Origin: Lepidurus packardi
Taxonomy: Eukaryota > Arthropoda > Branchiopoda > Notostraca > Triopsidae
Direction: 5' to 3'
Length of the DNA: 64,000 nt
Assembly (NCBI GenBank): GCA_023053545.1
Contig: JAKZAN010000046.1
Location: 372,001-436,000, forward strand
Positions 10,741-25,622 of the stretch are shown piece after piece; the first letter of the stretch is position 1, and the number at the start of each line of letters is the position of its first letter. The notes beneath the pieces are model-generated. The model was given only the letters and a program-made list of their open reading frames with translations. It was not told where the DNA came from and ran no database searches. A program made the position numbers and the translations under genes.

Positions 10741-12930
10741 TGAATTAATTCCTTACGGACTGAATTAATTCCTTACGGGCTGAATTAATTCCTTACTGAC
10801 TGAATTAATTCCTTACGGACTGAATTAATTCCTTACGGACTGAATTAATTCCTTACGGACTGAAATATTTCCTTACGGACTGAATTAATTCTTTAGGATT
10901 GATTGAATTCCTTTCTTACTGAATTAATTCCTTACGGACTGAAATAATTCCTTACGGACTGAATTAATTTCTTACGGACTGAATTAATTCCTTACGGACC
11001 TAATTAATTCCTTACGGACGGAATTAATTCTTTACGGACTTAATTAATTCCTTACGAACTTAATTAATTCCTTACGTACTTAATTAATTCCTTACGGACT
11101 GAATTAATTCCTTACGGACTGAAATATTTCCTCACGGACTGAATTAATTCTTTAGGATTGATTGAATTCCTTTCTTACTGAATTAATTCCTTACGGACTG
11201 AAATAATTCCTTACGGACTGAATTAATTTCTTACGGACTGAATTAATACCTTACGGACTGAATTAATTTCATCCGGACTGAATTAATTCATTAAGCACTT
11301 AATTAATCCATTACGGACTGAATTATTTCCTTACGTATTGAAGTTATTCCTTACGGACTGAATTAATTCCTTACGGACTGAATTAATTCCTTACGGACTT
11401 AATTAATTCCTTACGGACTGAATTAATTTCATCTGGACCTAATTAATTCCTTACGGACGGAATTAATTCCTTACGGACTGAATTAATTCCTTACGGACTG
11501 AATTAATCCATTATGGACTTAATTAATTCCGTAAGGAATGAATGAATTAGTTACGGACTGAAATAAATCCTTACGGACTAAATTAATTCCTTACGAACTG
11601 AATTAATTCCTTACGGACTGAATTAATTCCTTACGGACTGAATTAATTCCTTACGGACTGAGTTATTTCCTTACGGACTGAATTAATTCTTTAGGATTGA
11701 TTGAATTCCTTCCTAACTGAAAAAATTCCTTACGGACTGAATTAATTTCATACGGACTGAATTAATTCATTACGGACTTAATTAACCCATTTCAGACTGA
11801 ATTAATTCCTTACGGACTTAATCAATTCCTTACGGACTGAATTATTTCCTTACGGACTGTATTAATTCCTTACGGACTGAATTAGTACCTTACGGACTGA
11901 ATTAATTCTTTAGGATTGATTGAATTCCTTTCTTACTGAATTAATTCCTTACGGACTGAATGAATTCCTTACGGACTGAAATAATTTCATACGGACTGAA
12001 TTAATACCTTACGGACTGAATTAAATCCTTACGGACTGAATTAATTCCTTACGGACTGAATTAATACCTTACGGACTGAATTAAATCCTTACAGACTGAA
12101 TTAATTCCTTACGGACTGAACTAATTCCTTAATTCCTTAATTAATTCCTTACGGACTGAAATAATTTCATCCGGACTGAATTAATTCATTACGCACTTAA
12201 TTCTTCCATTACGGACTGAATTTATTCCTTAAGGACTATTAATTCCTTACGGATTGAATTAATACCTTACGGACTGAATTAAATCCTTACGGACTGAATT
12301 AATTCCTTACGGACTTAATTAATTCCTTACGGACTTAATTAATTCCTTATAGACTGAATTAATTCATTACGGACTGAATTAATTCATTACGGACTGAATT
12401 AATACCTTACGGACTGAATTAAATCCTTACGGACTGAATTAATTCCTTACGGACTTAATTAATTCCTTACGGACTGAATTAATTCCTTACGGACTGAATT
12501 AATTCCTTACGGACTGAATTAATTCCTTACTGATTGAATTAATTCATACGGACTGAATTAATTCCTTACGGACTGAATTAATTCTTTATGATTGGTTGAA
12601 TTCCTTACTTACTGAATTAATTAGTTACGGACTGAATTAATTCCTTACGGACTGAATTAATTCCTTACGGACTGAATTAACTACTTAGGGACTGAATTAA
12701 TTCCTTACGGACTGAATTAATTCTTTAGGGACTGAATTGATTCCTTACTGACTTAATTAACTACTTACGGACTGAATTAATTTCTTACGGACTGAATTAA
12801 TTCCTTACTGACTTTATAAATTCCTTACGGATTATATCAATACCTTACGGACTTAATTAATTCTTTACGGAATGATTTACTTCCTTACGGACTGAATTAA
12901 TTCCTTACGGACTGAATTAGTTCCTTACGG

Positions 12931-13900
12931 ACTAAATTATTTCCATACGGCCTGAATTAATTTCTTACGGACTGAATTAATTCATTACGGACTTCATTAA
13001 TCCATTACGGACTTAATTAATTCATTACGGACTGAATTAATTCATTACGGACTGAATTAATTCATTACGGACTTCATTAATTCCTTACGGACTGAATTAA
13101 TTCCTTACGGCCTGATTTAATTCCTTCCAGACTGAATTAATTCCTTACGGCCTGATTTAATTCCTTACAGACTGGATTAATTCCTTATGGACTGAATTAA
13201 TTCCTTACGAACTTAATTAATTCCTTACGGACTTAATTAATTCCTTACGGACTGAATTGTTTCCTTACGTACTGAATTTAATTCCATAAGGCCTGAATTA
13301 ATTTCTTATGGACTGAATTAATTCATTACGTACTTCATTAATATATTACGGACTTAATTAATTCATTACGGACTGAATTAATTCATTACGGACTGAATTA
13401 ATTCATTTCGGACTTAATTACTTCCTTACGGACTGAATTAATTCCTTTCGGCCTGATTTAATTCCTTACAGACTGAATTAATTCCTTACGGCCTGATTTA
13501 ATTCCTTACAGACTGGATTAATTCCTCATGGACTGAATTAATTCCTTACGAACTTAATTAATTCCTTACGGACTTAATTAATTCCTTACGGACTGAATTA
13601 ATTGTACTGATTGTACTGAATGTATTTCTTACGGACTGAATTAATTCCTTACGGACTGAACTAATTCCTTACGGACTTAAATAATTCATTACGGACTGAA
13701 TTAATTCATTACGGACTGAATTAATTCCTTACGGACTGAATAAATTCCTTACGGACTGAATTAATTCTTTATGATTGATTGAATTCCTTATTTACTGAAT
13801 TAATTAGTTACGAACTGAATTAATTCCTTACGGACTGAATTAATACCTTACGGACTGAATTTAATCCTTACGGACTGAATTAATTCCTTACGGACTGAAA
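12931..13900 (+). repeat. Segmental duplication in satellite A, copy 1
   Basis: Starts ACTAAATTATTTCCATACGG and matches 26294-27263 at a constant offset of 13,363 with only scattered substitutions and no net indel. The ATTGTACTGATTGTACTG marker at 13601 falls exactly on 26964. After about 13900 the two diverge. Confidence 0.88.
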
Positions 13901-16900
13901 TAATACCTTACGGACTGAATTAAATCCTTACAAACTGAATTAATTCCTTACGGACTGAACTTATTCCTTACGGACTGAATTAATTCCTTACGGACTGAAT
14001 TAATTCCTTACGGACTGAATTAATTCCTTAATTCCTTAATTAATTCCTTACGGACTGAATTAATTTCATCCGGACTGAATTAATTCATTACGCACTTAAT
14101 TAATCCATTACGGACTGAATTAATTCCTTACGGACTGTAATAATTCCTTACGGACTGAATTAATACCTTACGGACTGAATTAAATACTTACGGACTGAAT
14201 TAATTCCTTACGGACTTAATTAATTCCTTACGGACTTAATTAATTCCTTACGGACTGAATTAATTCATTACGGACTGAATTAATTCATTACGGACTGAAT
14301 TAATACCTCACGGACTGAATTAAATCCTTACGGACTGAATTATTTCCTTACGGACTTAATTAATTCCTTACGGACTGAATTAATTCATTACGGACTGAAT
14401 TAATTCCTTACGGACTGAATTAATTCATTACGGACTGAATTATTTCCTTACGGACTGAATTAATTCTTTAGGATTGATTGAATTCCTTTCTTACTGAAAA
14501 AATTCCTAACGGACTGAATTAATTCCTTAATTAATTCCTTACGGACTGAATTAATTTCATACGGACTGAATTAATTCATTACGGACTTAATTAATCCATT
14601 ACGGACTGAATTAATTCCTTACGGACTTAATTAATTCCTTACGGACTGTATAAATTCCTTACGGACTGAATTAATTCCTTACGGACTGAATTAGGTCCTT
14701 ACGGACTGAATTAATTCCTTACGGACTGAATTAATACCTTACGGACTGTATTAATTCCTTACGGACTGAATTAATACCTTACGGACTGAATTAAATCCTT
14801 ACGGACTGAATTAATTCCTTACGGACTAAATTAATACCTTACGGACTGAATTAATACCTTACGGACTGAATTAAATCCTTACGGACTGAATTAATACCTT
14901 ACGGACTGAATTAAATCCTTACGGACTGAATTAATTCCTTACGGACTTAATTAATTCCTTACGGACTTAATTAATTCCTTACGGACTTAATTAATTCCTT
15001 ACGGACTGAATTAATTCATTACGGACTGAATTAATTCATTACGGACTGAATTAATACCTCACGGACTGAATTAAATCCTTACGTACTGAATTAATTCCTA
15101 ACGGACTTAATTAATTCCTTACGGACTGAATTAATTCATTACGGACTGAATTAATTCCTTACGGACTGAATTAATTCCTTACGGACCTAATTAATTCCTT
15201 ACGGACGGAATTAATTCTTTACGGACTTAATTAATTCCTTACGTACTTAATTAATTCCTTACGGTCTGAATTAATTCCGTACGGATTTAATTAATTCCTT
15301 ACGGACTGAATTAATTCCTTACGGACTGAATTAATTCCTTACGGACTGAATTAATTCCTTACGGACTGAATTAATTCTTTACGGACTGAATTAATTCTTT
15401 AGGATTGATTGAATTCCTTTCTTACTGAATTAATTCATTACGGACTGAAATAATTCCTTACGGACTGAATTAATTCCTTACGGACTAAATTAATTCTTTA
15501 ATTAATTCCGTACGGACTGAATTAATTCATTTCGGACTTAATTAATCGATTACGGACTGAATTAATTCCTTACGTAATGAACTTATTCCTTACGGACTGA
15601 ATTAATTCCTTACGGACTTAATTAATTCCTTACGGACTTAATTAATTCCTTACGGACTGAATTAATTCATTACGGACTGAATTAATTCATTACGGACTGA
15701 ATTAATACCTCACGGACTGAATTAATACCTCACGGACTGAATTAAATCCTTACGGACTGAATTAATTCCTTACGGACCTAATTAATTCCTTACGGACGGA
15801 ATTAATTCTTTACGGACTAAATTAATTCCTTACGGACTGAATTAATTCCTTACGGACCTAATTAATTCCTTACGGACGGAATTAATTCTTTACGGACTTA
15901 ATTAATTCCTTACGGACTTAATTAATTCCTTACGTACTTAATTAATTCCTTACGGTCTGAATTAATTCCGTACGGATTTAATTAATTCCTTACGGACTGA
16001 ATTAATTCATTATGGACTTAATCAATTCCGTAAGGAATGAATGAATTAATTACGGACTGAAATAATTCCTTACGGACTAAATTAATTCCTTACGGACTGA
16101 ATTAATTCCTTACGGACTGAATTAATTCCTTACGGACTGAATTAATTCCTTACGGACTGAATTTTTTCCTTACGGACTGAATTAATTCTTTAGGATTGAT
16201 TGAATTCCTTTCTTACTGAATTAATTCATTACGGACTGAAATAATTCCTTACGGACTGAATTAATTCCTTACGGACTAAATTAATTCTTTAATTAATTCC
16301 GTACGGACTGAATTAATTCATTTCGGACTTAATTAAACGATTACGGACTGAATTAATTCCTTACGTAATGAACTTATTCCTTACGGACTGAATTAATTCC
16401 TTACGGACTGAATTAATACCTTACGGATTTAATTAATTCCTTACGGTCTGAATTAATTCCGTACGGATTTAATTAATTCCTTACGGACTGAATTAATTCC
16501 TTACGGACTGAATTAATTCATTATGGACTTAATTAATTCCGTAAGGAATGAATGAATTAATTACGGACTGAAATAATTCTTTACGGACTGAATTAATTCC
16601 TTACGAACTGAATTAATTCCTTACGGACTGAATTAGTTCCTTACGGACTGAATTAATTCTTTAGGATTTATTGAATTCCTTTCTTACTGAATTAACTACA
16701 TACGGACTGAATGAATTCCTTACGGACTGAATTAATTCCTTACCCACTGAATTAATACCTTACGGATTTAATTAATTCCTTACGGTCTGAATTAATTCCT
16801 TACGGCCTGATTTAATTCCTTACAGACTGAATTAATTCCTTAAGGCCTGATTTAATTCCTTACAGACTGGATTAATTCCTCATGGACTGAATTAATTCCT

Positions 16901-17200
16901 TACGAACTTAATTAATTCCTTACGGACTGAATTAATTGTACTGATTGTACTGAATGTATTTCTTACGGACTGAATTAATTCCTTACGGACTGAACTAGTT
17001 CCTTACGGACTTAAATAATTCATTACGGACTTAATTAATTCCTTACGGACTGAATTAATTCATTACGGACTGAATTAATTCATTACGGACTGAATTAATA
17101 CCTCACGGACTGAATTAAATCCTTACGGACTGAATTAATTCCTTACGGACTTAATTAATTCCTTACGGACTGAATTAATTCATTACGGTCTGAATTAATT

Positions 17201-20148
17201 CCGTACGGATTTAATTAATTCCTTACGGACTTAATTAATTCCTTACGGACTTAATTAAATCCATACGGACTTAATTAATTCCTTACGGACTTAAATAATT
17301 CTTTACGGAATTAATTAATTCATTACGGAATTTATTAATTCATTACGGATTCAATTAATTCATTACGGACTTTCTTAATTCATTACGGACTTAATTAGTT
17401 CCTTACGGACCTAATTCATTTATTACGGACTTAATTAATTCATTACGAACTTAAATAATTCATTACGGACTTAATTAAATCCTTACGGATTTAATTAATT
17501 CATTACGGACTTAATTAATTCCTTACGGAATTAATTCATTCATTACGGAATTAAATAATTCATTACGGATTTAATTAATTCATTACGGACTTTATTAATT
17601 CTTTACGGAATTAATTAATTCCTTACGGACTTAATTAATTCTTTACGGAATTAATTAATTCATTACGGAATTTATTAATTCATTACGGATTCAATTAATT
17701 CATTACGGACTTTCTTAATTCATTACGGACTTAATTAATTCCTTACGGACCTAATTCATTTATTACGGACTTTATAAATTCCTTAGGGACTTAATTAATT
17801 TCTTACGGACTTAGTTAAATCATAACGGACTAAATTAATTCCTTACGGACTTAATTAATTCCTTACGGACTTAATTAATTCCTTAGGGACTTAATTAATT
17901 CCTTACGGAATTAATTAATTCCTTACGGCCTTAACTAAATCCCTATGGACTTAATTAATTCCTTACGGACTTAATTAATTCTTTACGGAATTAATTAATT
18001 CATTACGGAATTTATTAATTCATTACGGATTCAATTAATTCATTACGGACTTTCTTAATTCATTACGGACTTAATTAGTTCCTTACGGACCTAATTTATT
18101 TATTACGGACTTAATTAATTCATTACGAACTTAAATAATTCCTTACGGACTTAATTAAATCCTTACGGACTTAATTAATTCATTACGGACTTAATTAATT
18201 CCTTACGGAATTAATTCATTCATTACGGAATTAAATAATTCACTACGGATTTAATTAATTCATTACGGACTTTATTAATTCTTTACGGACTTAATTAATT
18301 CCTTACGGACTTAATTAATTCTTTACGGAATTAATTAATTCATTACGGAATTTATTAATTCATTACGGAATTAAATAATTCATTACGGATTTAATTAATT
18401 CATTACGGACTTTCTTAATTCATTACGGACTTAATTAATTCCTTACGGACTTAATTAATTCCTTACGGACTTAATTAATTCCTTACGGAATTAATTAATT
18501 CCTTACGGCCTTAACTAAATCCCTACGGACTTAATTAATTCCTTACGGACTTAATTAATTCTTTACGGAATTAATTAATTCATTACGGAATTTATTAATT
18601 CATTACGGATTCAATTAATTCATTACGGACTTTCTTAATTAATTACGGACTTAATTAATTCCTTACAGACTTAATTAATTCAGTAAGGACTTAATTAATT
18701 CCTTACGGACTTAATTAATTCCTTACGGACTTAATTATTTCATTACGGACTTAATTAATTCCTTACGGACTTAATTAATTCCTTACGGCCTTAATTAAAT
18801 CCATACGGACTTAATTAATTCCTTACGGACTTAAATAATTCTTTACGGAATTAATTAATTCATTACGGAATTTATTAATTCATTACGGATTCAATTAATT
18901 CATTACGGACTTTCTTAATTCATTACGGACTTAATTAGTTCCTTACGGACCTAATTCATTTATTACGGACTTAATTAATTCATTACGAACTTAAATAATT
19001 CTTTACGGAATTAATTCATTCCTTACGGACTTAATTAATTCTTTACGGAATTAATTAATTCATTACGGAATTTATTAATTCATTACGGATTCAATTAATT
19101 CATTACGGACTTTCTTAATTCATTACGGACTTAATAAATTCCTTACGGACCTAATTCATTCATTACGGACTTTATAAATTCCTTAGGGACTTAATTAATT
19201 TCTTACGGACTTAGTTAAATCATAACGGACTAAATTAATTCCTTACGGACTTAATTAATTCCTTACGGACTTAATTAATTCCTTACGGAATTAATTATTT
19301 CATTACGGACTTAATTAATTCCTTACGTACTTAATTAACTCACTACGGACTTAATTAATTCCCTACGGAATTTATTAATTCATTACGGACTTAATTATTT
19401 CTTTAGGGACTTCATTAATTCATTACGGACTTTATAAATTCCTTAGGGACTTTATAAATTCCTTAGGTACTTAGTTAATTCATTACGGACTTAAATATTT
19501 CCTTAGGGACTTCATTAATTCATTACGGACTTAGTAAATTCACTACGGACTTTATTAATTCATTACGGACTTAATTAATTCAGTACGGACTTAACTAATT
19601 CCTTACGGATTTAATTAATTCCTTACGGACTTAATTAATTCAGTACGGACTTAACTAATTCCTTACGGATTTAATTAATTCCTTACGGACTTAATTAATT
19701 CATTACGGAATTTATTAATTCATTACGGACTTAATTATTTCCTTAGGGACTTCATTAATTCATTTCGGACTTCATTAATTCATTACGGATTTAAATAATT
19801 CATTACGGATTTAATTAATTCATTACGGACTTTATTAATTCATTACGGAATTAATTAATTCTTTACGGACTTAATTAATTCATTACGAACTTAATTAATT
19901 CATTACGGACTTAATTAATTCATTACGGACTTAATTAATTCCCTACGGACTTAATTAATTCCTTACGAACTTAATTAATTCTTTACGGAATAAATTAATT
20001 CATTACGGAATTTATTAATTCATTACGGACTTAATTAAATCCTTACGGACTTTCTTAATTCATTACGGACTTAATTAATTCCTTACAGACTTAATTAATT
20101 CAGTAAGGACTTAATTAATTCCTTACGGACTTAATTAATTCCTTACGA
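17201..20148 (+). repeat. Satellite A, T-type block
   Basis: T-type monomers from the CCGTACGGATTT switch monomer to the CTTACGAACTG switch back. Frequent GGAATTTATTAATTCATT, GGATTCAATTAATTCATT and GGACTTTCTTAATTCATT come in fixed order as a sub-unit of several monomers. The 20-bp phase is kept throughout as far as I read it. Confidence 0.93.
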
Positions 20149-20820
20149 ACTGAATTAATTCCTTACGGACTGAATTAGTTCCTTACGGACTGAATTAATT
20201 CTTTAGGATTTATTGAATTCCTTTCTTACTGAATTAACTACATACGGACTGAATGAATTCCTTACGGACTGAATTAATTCCTTACCCACTGAATTAATAC
20301 CTTACGGATTTAATTAATTCCTTACGGTCTGAATTAATTCCTTACGGCCTGATTTAATTCCTTACAGACTGAATTAATTCCTTAAGTCCTGATTTAATTC
20401 CTTACAGACTGGATTAATTCCTCATGGACTGAATTAATTCCTTACGAACTTAATTAATTCCTTACGGACTTAATTAATTCCTTACGGACTGAATTAATTG
20501 TACTGATTGTACTGAATGTATTTCTTACGGACTGAATTAATTCCTTACGGACTGAACTAATTCCTTACGGACTTAAATAATTCATTACGGACTTAATTAA
20601 TTCCTTACGGACTGAATTAATTCATTACGGACTGAATTAATTCATTACGGACTGAATTAATACCTCACGGACTGAATTAAATCCTTACGGACTGAATTAA
20701 TTCCTTACGGACTTAATTAATTCCTTACGGACTGAATTAATTCATTACGGACTGAATTAATTCCTTACGGACTGAATTAATTCCTTACGTACTTAATTAA
20801 TTCCTTACGGTCTGAATTAA
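20149..20820 (+). repeat. Satellite A, G-type block
   Basis: A short G-type block with the marker order GAACTGAATTAATTCC, TTTAGGATTTATTGAATTCC, CTACATACGG (20238), CTTACCCACTG and ATTGTACTGATTGTACTG (20497). The same order holds at 31001-31672, offset 10,852. Relative to 16696-16935 and 28888-29127 it has exactly one extra monomer between the two markers (259 against 239 bp). Confidence 0.93.
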
Positions 20821-23800
20821 TTCCGTACGGATTTAATTAATTCCTTACGGACTTAATTCATTCCTTACGGACTTAATTAAATCCATACGGACTTAATTAA
20901 TTCCTTACGGACTTAAATAATTCTTTACGGAATTAATTAATTCATTACGGAATTTATTAATTCATTACGGATTCAATTAATTCATTACGGACTTTCTTAA
21001 TTCATTACGGACTTAATTAGTTCCTTACGGACCTAATTCATTTATTACGGACTTAATTAATTCATTACGAACTTAAATAATTCATTTCGGACTTAATTAA
21101 ATCCTTAAGGACTTAATTAATTCATTACGGACTTAATTAATTCCTTACGGAATTAATTCATTCATTACGGAATTAAATAATTCATTACGGATTTAATTAA
21201 TTCATTACGGACTTTATTAATTCTTTACGGACTTAACTAATTCCTTACGGACTTAATTAATTCTTTACGGAATTAATTAATTCATTACGGAATTTATTAA
21301 TTCATTACGGATTCAATTAATTCATTACGGACTTTCTTAATTCATTACGGACTTAATTAATTCCTTACGGACCTAATTCATTCATTACGGACTTTATAAA
21401 TTCCTTAGGGACTTAATTAATTTCTTACGGACTTAGTTAAATCATAACGGACTAAATTAATTCCTTACGGACTTAATTAATTCCTTACGGACTTAATTAA
21501 TTCCTTACGGACTTAATTAATTCCTTACGGAATTAATTAATTCCTTACGGCCTTAACTAAATCCCTACGGACTTAATTAATTCCTTACGGACTTAATTAA
21601 TTCTTTACGGAATTAATTAATTCATTACGGAATTTATTAATTCATTACGGATTCAATTAATTCATTACGGACTTTCTTAATTCATTACGGACTTAATTAG
21701 TTCCTTACGGACCTAATTTATTTATTACGGACTTAATTAATTCATTACGAACTTAAATAATTCATTACGGACTTAATTAAATCCTTACGGACTTAATTAA
21801 TTCATTACGGACTTAATTAATTCCTTACGGAATTAATTCATTCATTACGGAATTAAATAATTCACTACGGATTTAATTAATTCATTACGGACTTTATTAA
21901 TTCTTTACGGACTTAATTAATTCCTTACGGACTTAATTAATTCTTTACGGAATTAATTAATTCATTACGGAATTTATTAATTCATTACGGATTCAATTAA
22001 TTCATTACGGACTTTCTTAATTCATTACGGACTTAATTAATTCCTTACGGACCTAATTCATTCATTACGGACTTTATAAATTCCTTAGGGACTTAATTAA
22101 TTTCTTACGGACTTAGTTAAATCATAACGGACTAAAATAATTCCTTACGGACTTAATTAATTCCTTACGGACTTAATTAATTCCTTACGGAATTAATTAA
22201 TTCCTTACGGCCTTAACTAAATCCCTACGGACTTAATTAATTCCTTACGGCCTTAACTAAATCCCTACGGACTTAATTAATTCCTTACGGACTTAATTAA
22301 TTCTTTACGGAATTAATTAATTCATTACGGAATTTATTAATTCATTACGGATTCAATTAATTCATTACGGACTTTCTTAATTCATTACGGACTTAATTAA
22401 TTCCTTACAGACTTAATTAATTCAGTAAGGACTTAATTAATTCCTTACGGACTTAATTATTTCATTACGGACTTAATTCATTCCTTACGGACTTAATTAA
22501 TTCCTTACGGCCTTAATTAAATCCATACGGACTTAATTAATTCCTTACGGACTTAAATAATTCTTTACGGAATTAATTAATTCATTACGGAATTTATTAA
22601 TTCATTACGGATTCAATTAATTCATTACGGACTTTCTTAATTCATTACGGACTTAATTAGTTCCTTACGGACCTAATTCATTTATTACGGACTTAATTAA
22701 TTCATTACGAACTTAAATAATTCTTTACGGACTTAATTAATTCCTTACGGACTTAATTAATTCTTTACGGAATTAATTAATTCATTACGGAATTTATTAA
22801 TTCATTACGGAATCAATTAATTCATTACGGACTTAATAAATTCCTTACGGACCTAATTCATTCATTACGGACTTTATAAATTCCTTAGGGACTTAATTAA
22901 TTTCTTACGGACTTAGTTAAATCATAACGGACTAAATTAATTCCTTACGGACTTAATTAATTCCTTACGGACTTAATTAATTCCTTACGGACTTCATTAA
23001 TTCCTTACGGAATTAATTATTTCATTACGGACTTCATTAATTCCTTACGTACTTAATTAACTCACTACGGACTTAATTAATTCCCTACGGAATTTATTAA
23101 TTCATTACGGACTTAATTATTTCTTTAGGGACTTCATTAATTCATTACGGACTTTATAAATTCCTTAGGGACTTTATAAATTCCTTAGGTACTTAGTTAA
23201 TTCATTACGGACTTAAATATTTCCTTAGGGACTTCATTAATTCATTACGGACTTTATAAATTCCTTAGGGACTTAATTAATTCCTTACGGACTTAGTTAA
23301 TTCACTACGGACTTTATTAATTCATTACGGACTTAATTAATTCAGTACGGACTTAACTAATTCCTTACGGATTTAATTAATTCCTTACGGACTTAATTAA
23401 TTCATTACGGAATTTATTAATTCATTACGGACTTAATTATTTCCTTAGGGACTTCATTAATTCATTTCGGACTTCATTAAATCATAACGGACTTAATTAA
23501 TTCATTACGGACTTAATTAATTCCTTACGGAATTAATTCATTCATTACGGAATTAAATAATTCATTACGGATTTAATTATTTCATTACGGACTTCATTAA
23601 TTCCTTACGTACTTAATTAACTCACTACGGACTTAATTAATTCCCTACGGAATTTATTAATTCATTACGGACTTAATTATTTCCTTAGGGACTTCATTAA
23701 TTCATTACGGACTTTATAAATTCCTTAGGGACTTTATAAATTCCTTACGGACTTAGTTAATTCATTACGGACTTAAATATTTCCTTAGGGACTTCATTAA

Positions 23801-25090
23801 TTCATTACGGACTTTATAAATTCCTTAGGGACTTAATTAATTCCTTACGGACTTAGTTAATTCACTACGGACTTTATTAATTCATTACGGACTTAATTAA
23901 TTCAGTACGGACTTAACTAATTCCTTACGGATTTAATTAATTCCTTACGGACTTAATTAATTCATTACGGAATTTATTAATTCATTACGGACTTAATTAT
24001 TTCCTTAGGGACTTCATTAATTCATTTCGGACTTCATTAAATCATAACGGACTTAATTAATTCATTACGGACTTAATTAATTCCTTACGGAATTAATTCA
24101 TTCATTACGGAATTAAATAATTCATTACGGATTTAATTATTTCATTACGGACTTCATTAATTCCTTACGTACTTAATTAACTCACTACGGACTTAATTAA
24201 TTCCCTACGGAATTTATTAATTCATTACGGACTTAATTATTTCCTTAGGGACTTCATTAATTCATTACGGACTTTATAAATTCCTTAGGGACTTTATAAA
24301 TTCCTTACGGACTTAGTTAATTCATTACGGACTTAAATATTTCCTTAGGGACTTCATTAATTCATTACGGACTTTATAAATTCCTTAGGGACTTAATTAA
24401 TTCCTTACGGACTTAGTTAATTCACTACGGACTTTATTAATTCATTACGGACTTAATTAATTCAGTACGGACTTAACTAATTCCTTACGGATTTAATTAA
24501 TTCCTTACGGACTTAATTAATTCATTACGGAATTTAGTAATTCATTACGGACTTAATTAAATCCTTACAGACTTAATTTATTCAGTAAAGACTTAATTAA
24601 TTCCCTACGGACTTTATTAATTCATTACGGACTTAATTATTTCCTTAGGGACTTCATTAATTCATTTCGGACTTCATTAATTCATAACGGACTTAATTAA
24701 TTCATTACGGACTTAATTAATTCCTTACGGAATTAATTCATTCATTACGGAATTAAATAATTCATTACGGATTTAATTAATTCATTACGGACTTTATTAA
24801 TTCATTACGGAATTAATTAATTCTTTACGGACTTAATTAATTCATTACGAACTTAATTAATTCATTACGGACTTAATTAATTCATTACGGACTTAATTAA
24901 TTCCCTACGGACTTAATTAATTCCTTACGAACTTAATTAATTCTTTACGGAATAAATTAATTCATTACGGAATTTATTAATTCATTACGGACTTAATTAA
25001 ATCCTTACGGACTTTCTTAATTCATTACGGACTTAATTAATTCCTTACAGACTTAATTAATTCAGTAAGGACTTAATTATTTCCTTACGG
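20821..25090 (+). repeat. Satellite A, T-type block
   Basis: About 213 monomers of T type in unbroken 20-bp register. The left part matches 31673 onward at offset 10,852, for example the rare CCTAATTTATTTATTACGG monomer at 21712 and 32564. The right part holds the 560-bp higher-order repeat described separately. Confidence 0.94.
23021..24554 (+). repeat. 560-bp higher-order repeat in satellite A, about 2.7 copies
   Basis: Copies at 23021-23580, 23581-24140 and 24141-24554 (partial). Each is 28 monomers long (28 x 20 = 560). The ATCATAACGG monomer at 23481 recurs at 24041 and CTCACTACGG at 23061 recurs at 23621 and 24181. Copy 1 has CCTTAGGTACTTAG near 23181, where copies 2 and 3 have CCTTACGGACTTAG, so copies 2 and 3 are the younger pair. 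Confidence 0.9.
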
Positions 25091-25622
25091 ACTGAATTAA
25101 TTCCTTACGAACTGAATTAATTCCTTACGGACTGAATTAGTTCCTTACGGACTGAATTAATTCCTTACCCACTGAATTAATACCTTACGGATTTAATTAA
25201 TTCCTTACGGTCTGAATTAATTCCTTACGGCCTGATTTAATTCCTTACAGACTGAATTAATTCCTTAAGTCCTGATTTAATTAATTACAGACTGGATTAA
25301 TTCCTCATGGACTGAATTAATTCCTTACGAACTTAATTAATTCCTTACGGACTTAATTAATTCCTTACGGACTGAATTAATTGTACTGATTGTACTGAAT
25401 GTATTTCTTACGGACTGAATTAATTCCTTACGGACTGAACTAATTCCTTACGGACTTAAATAATTCATTACGGACTTAATTAATTCCTTACGGACTGAAT
25501 TAATTCATTACGGACTGAATAAATTCATTACGGACTGAATTAATACCTCACGGACTGAATTAAATCCTTACGGACTGAATTAATTCCTTACGGACTTAAT
25601 TAATTCCTTACGGTCTGAATTA
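25091..25622 (+). repeat. Satellite A, G-type block (internally deleted)
   Basis: Same marker order as 20149-20820 but lacking the TTTAGGATTTATTG to CTACATACGG segment: GGACTGAATTAATTCC runs directly into TTACCCACTGAATTAATACC near 25165. The ATTGTACTGATTGTACTG marker is at 25380. It is shorter than its relatives by whole monomers. Confidence 0.92.

Larger units (their letters stand above)
8374..17200 (+). repeat. Satellite A, long G-type region
   Basis: Predominantly G-type 20-bp monomers with scattered T-type ones. It starts directly at the B-to-A junction (GATCGGGGACTGAATG, 8367-8382), where both repeats share GG. Recurrent marker pairs TTTAGGATTGATTGAATTCC and TTTCTTACTGAATTAATTCC occur near 8607, 9750, 10890, 11150, 11690, 11910, 14460, 15400 and 16190. 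Shortened monomers such as TTCCTTAATTAATTCC give half-unit phase shifts. Part of it (about 12931-13900) is duplicated at 26294-27263, and its right part (about 15400 onward) at about 27590-29370. Confidence 0.95.
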
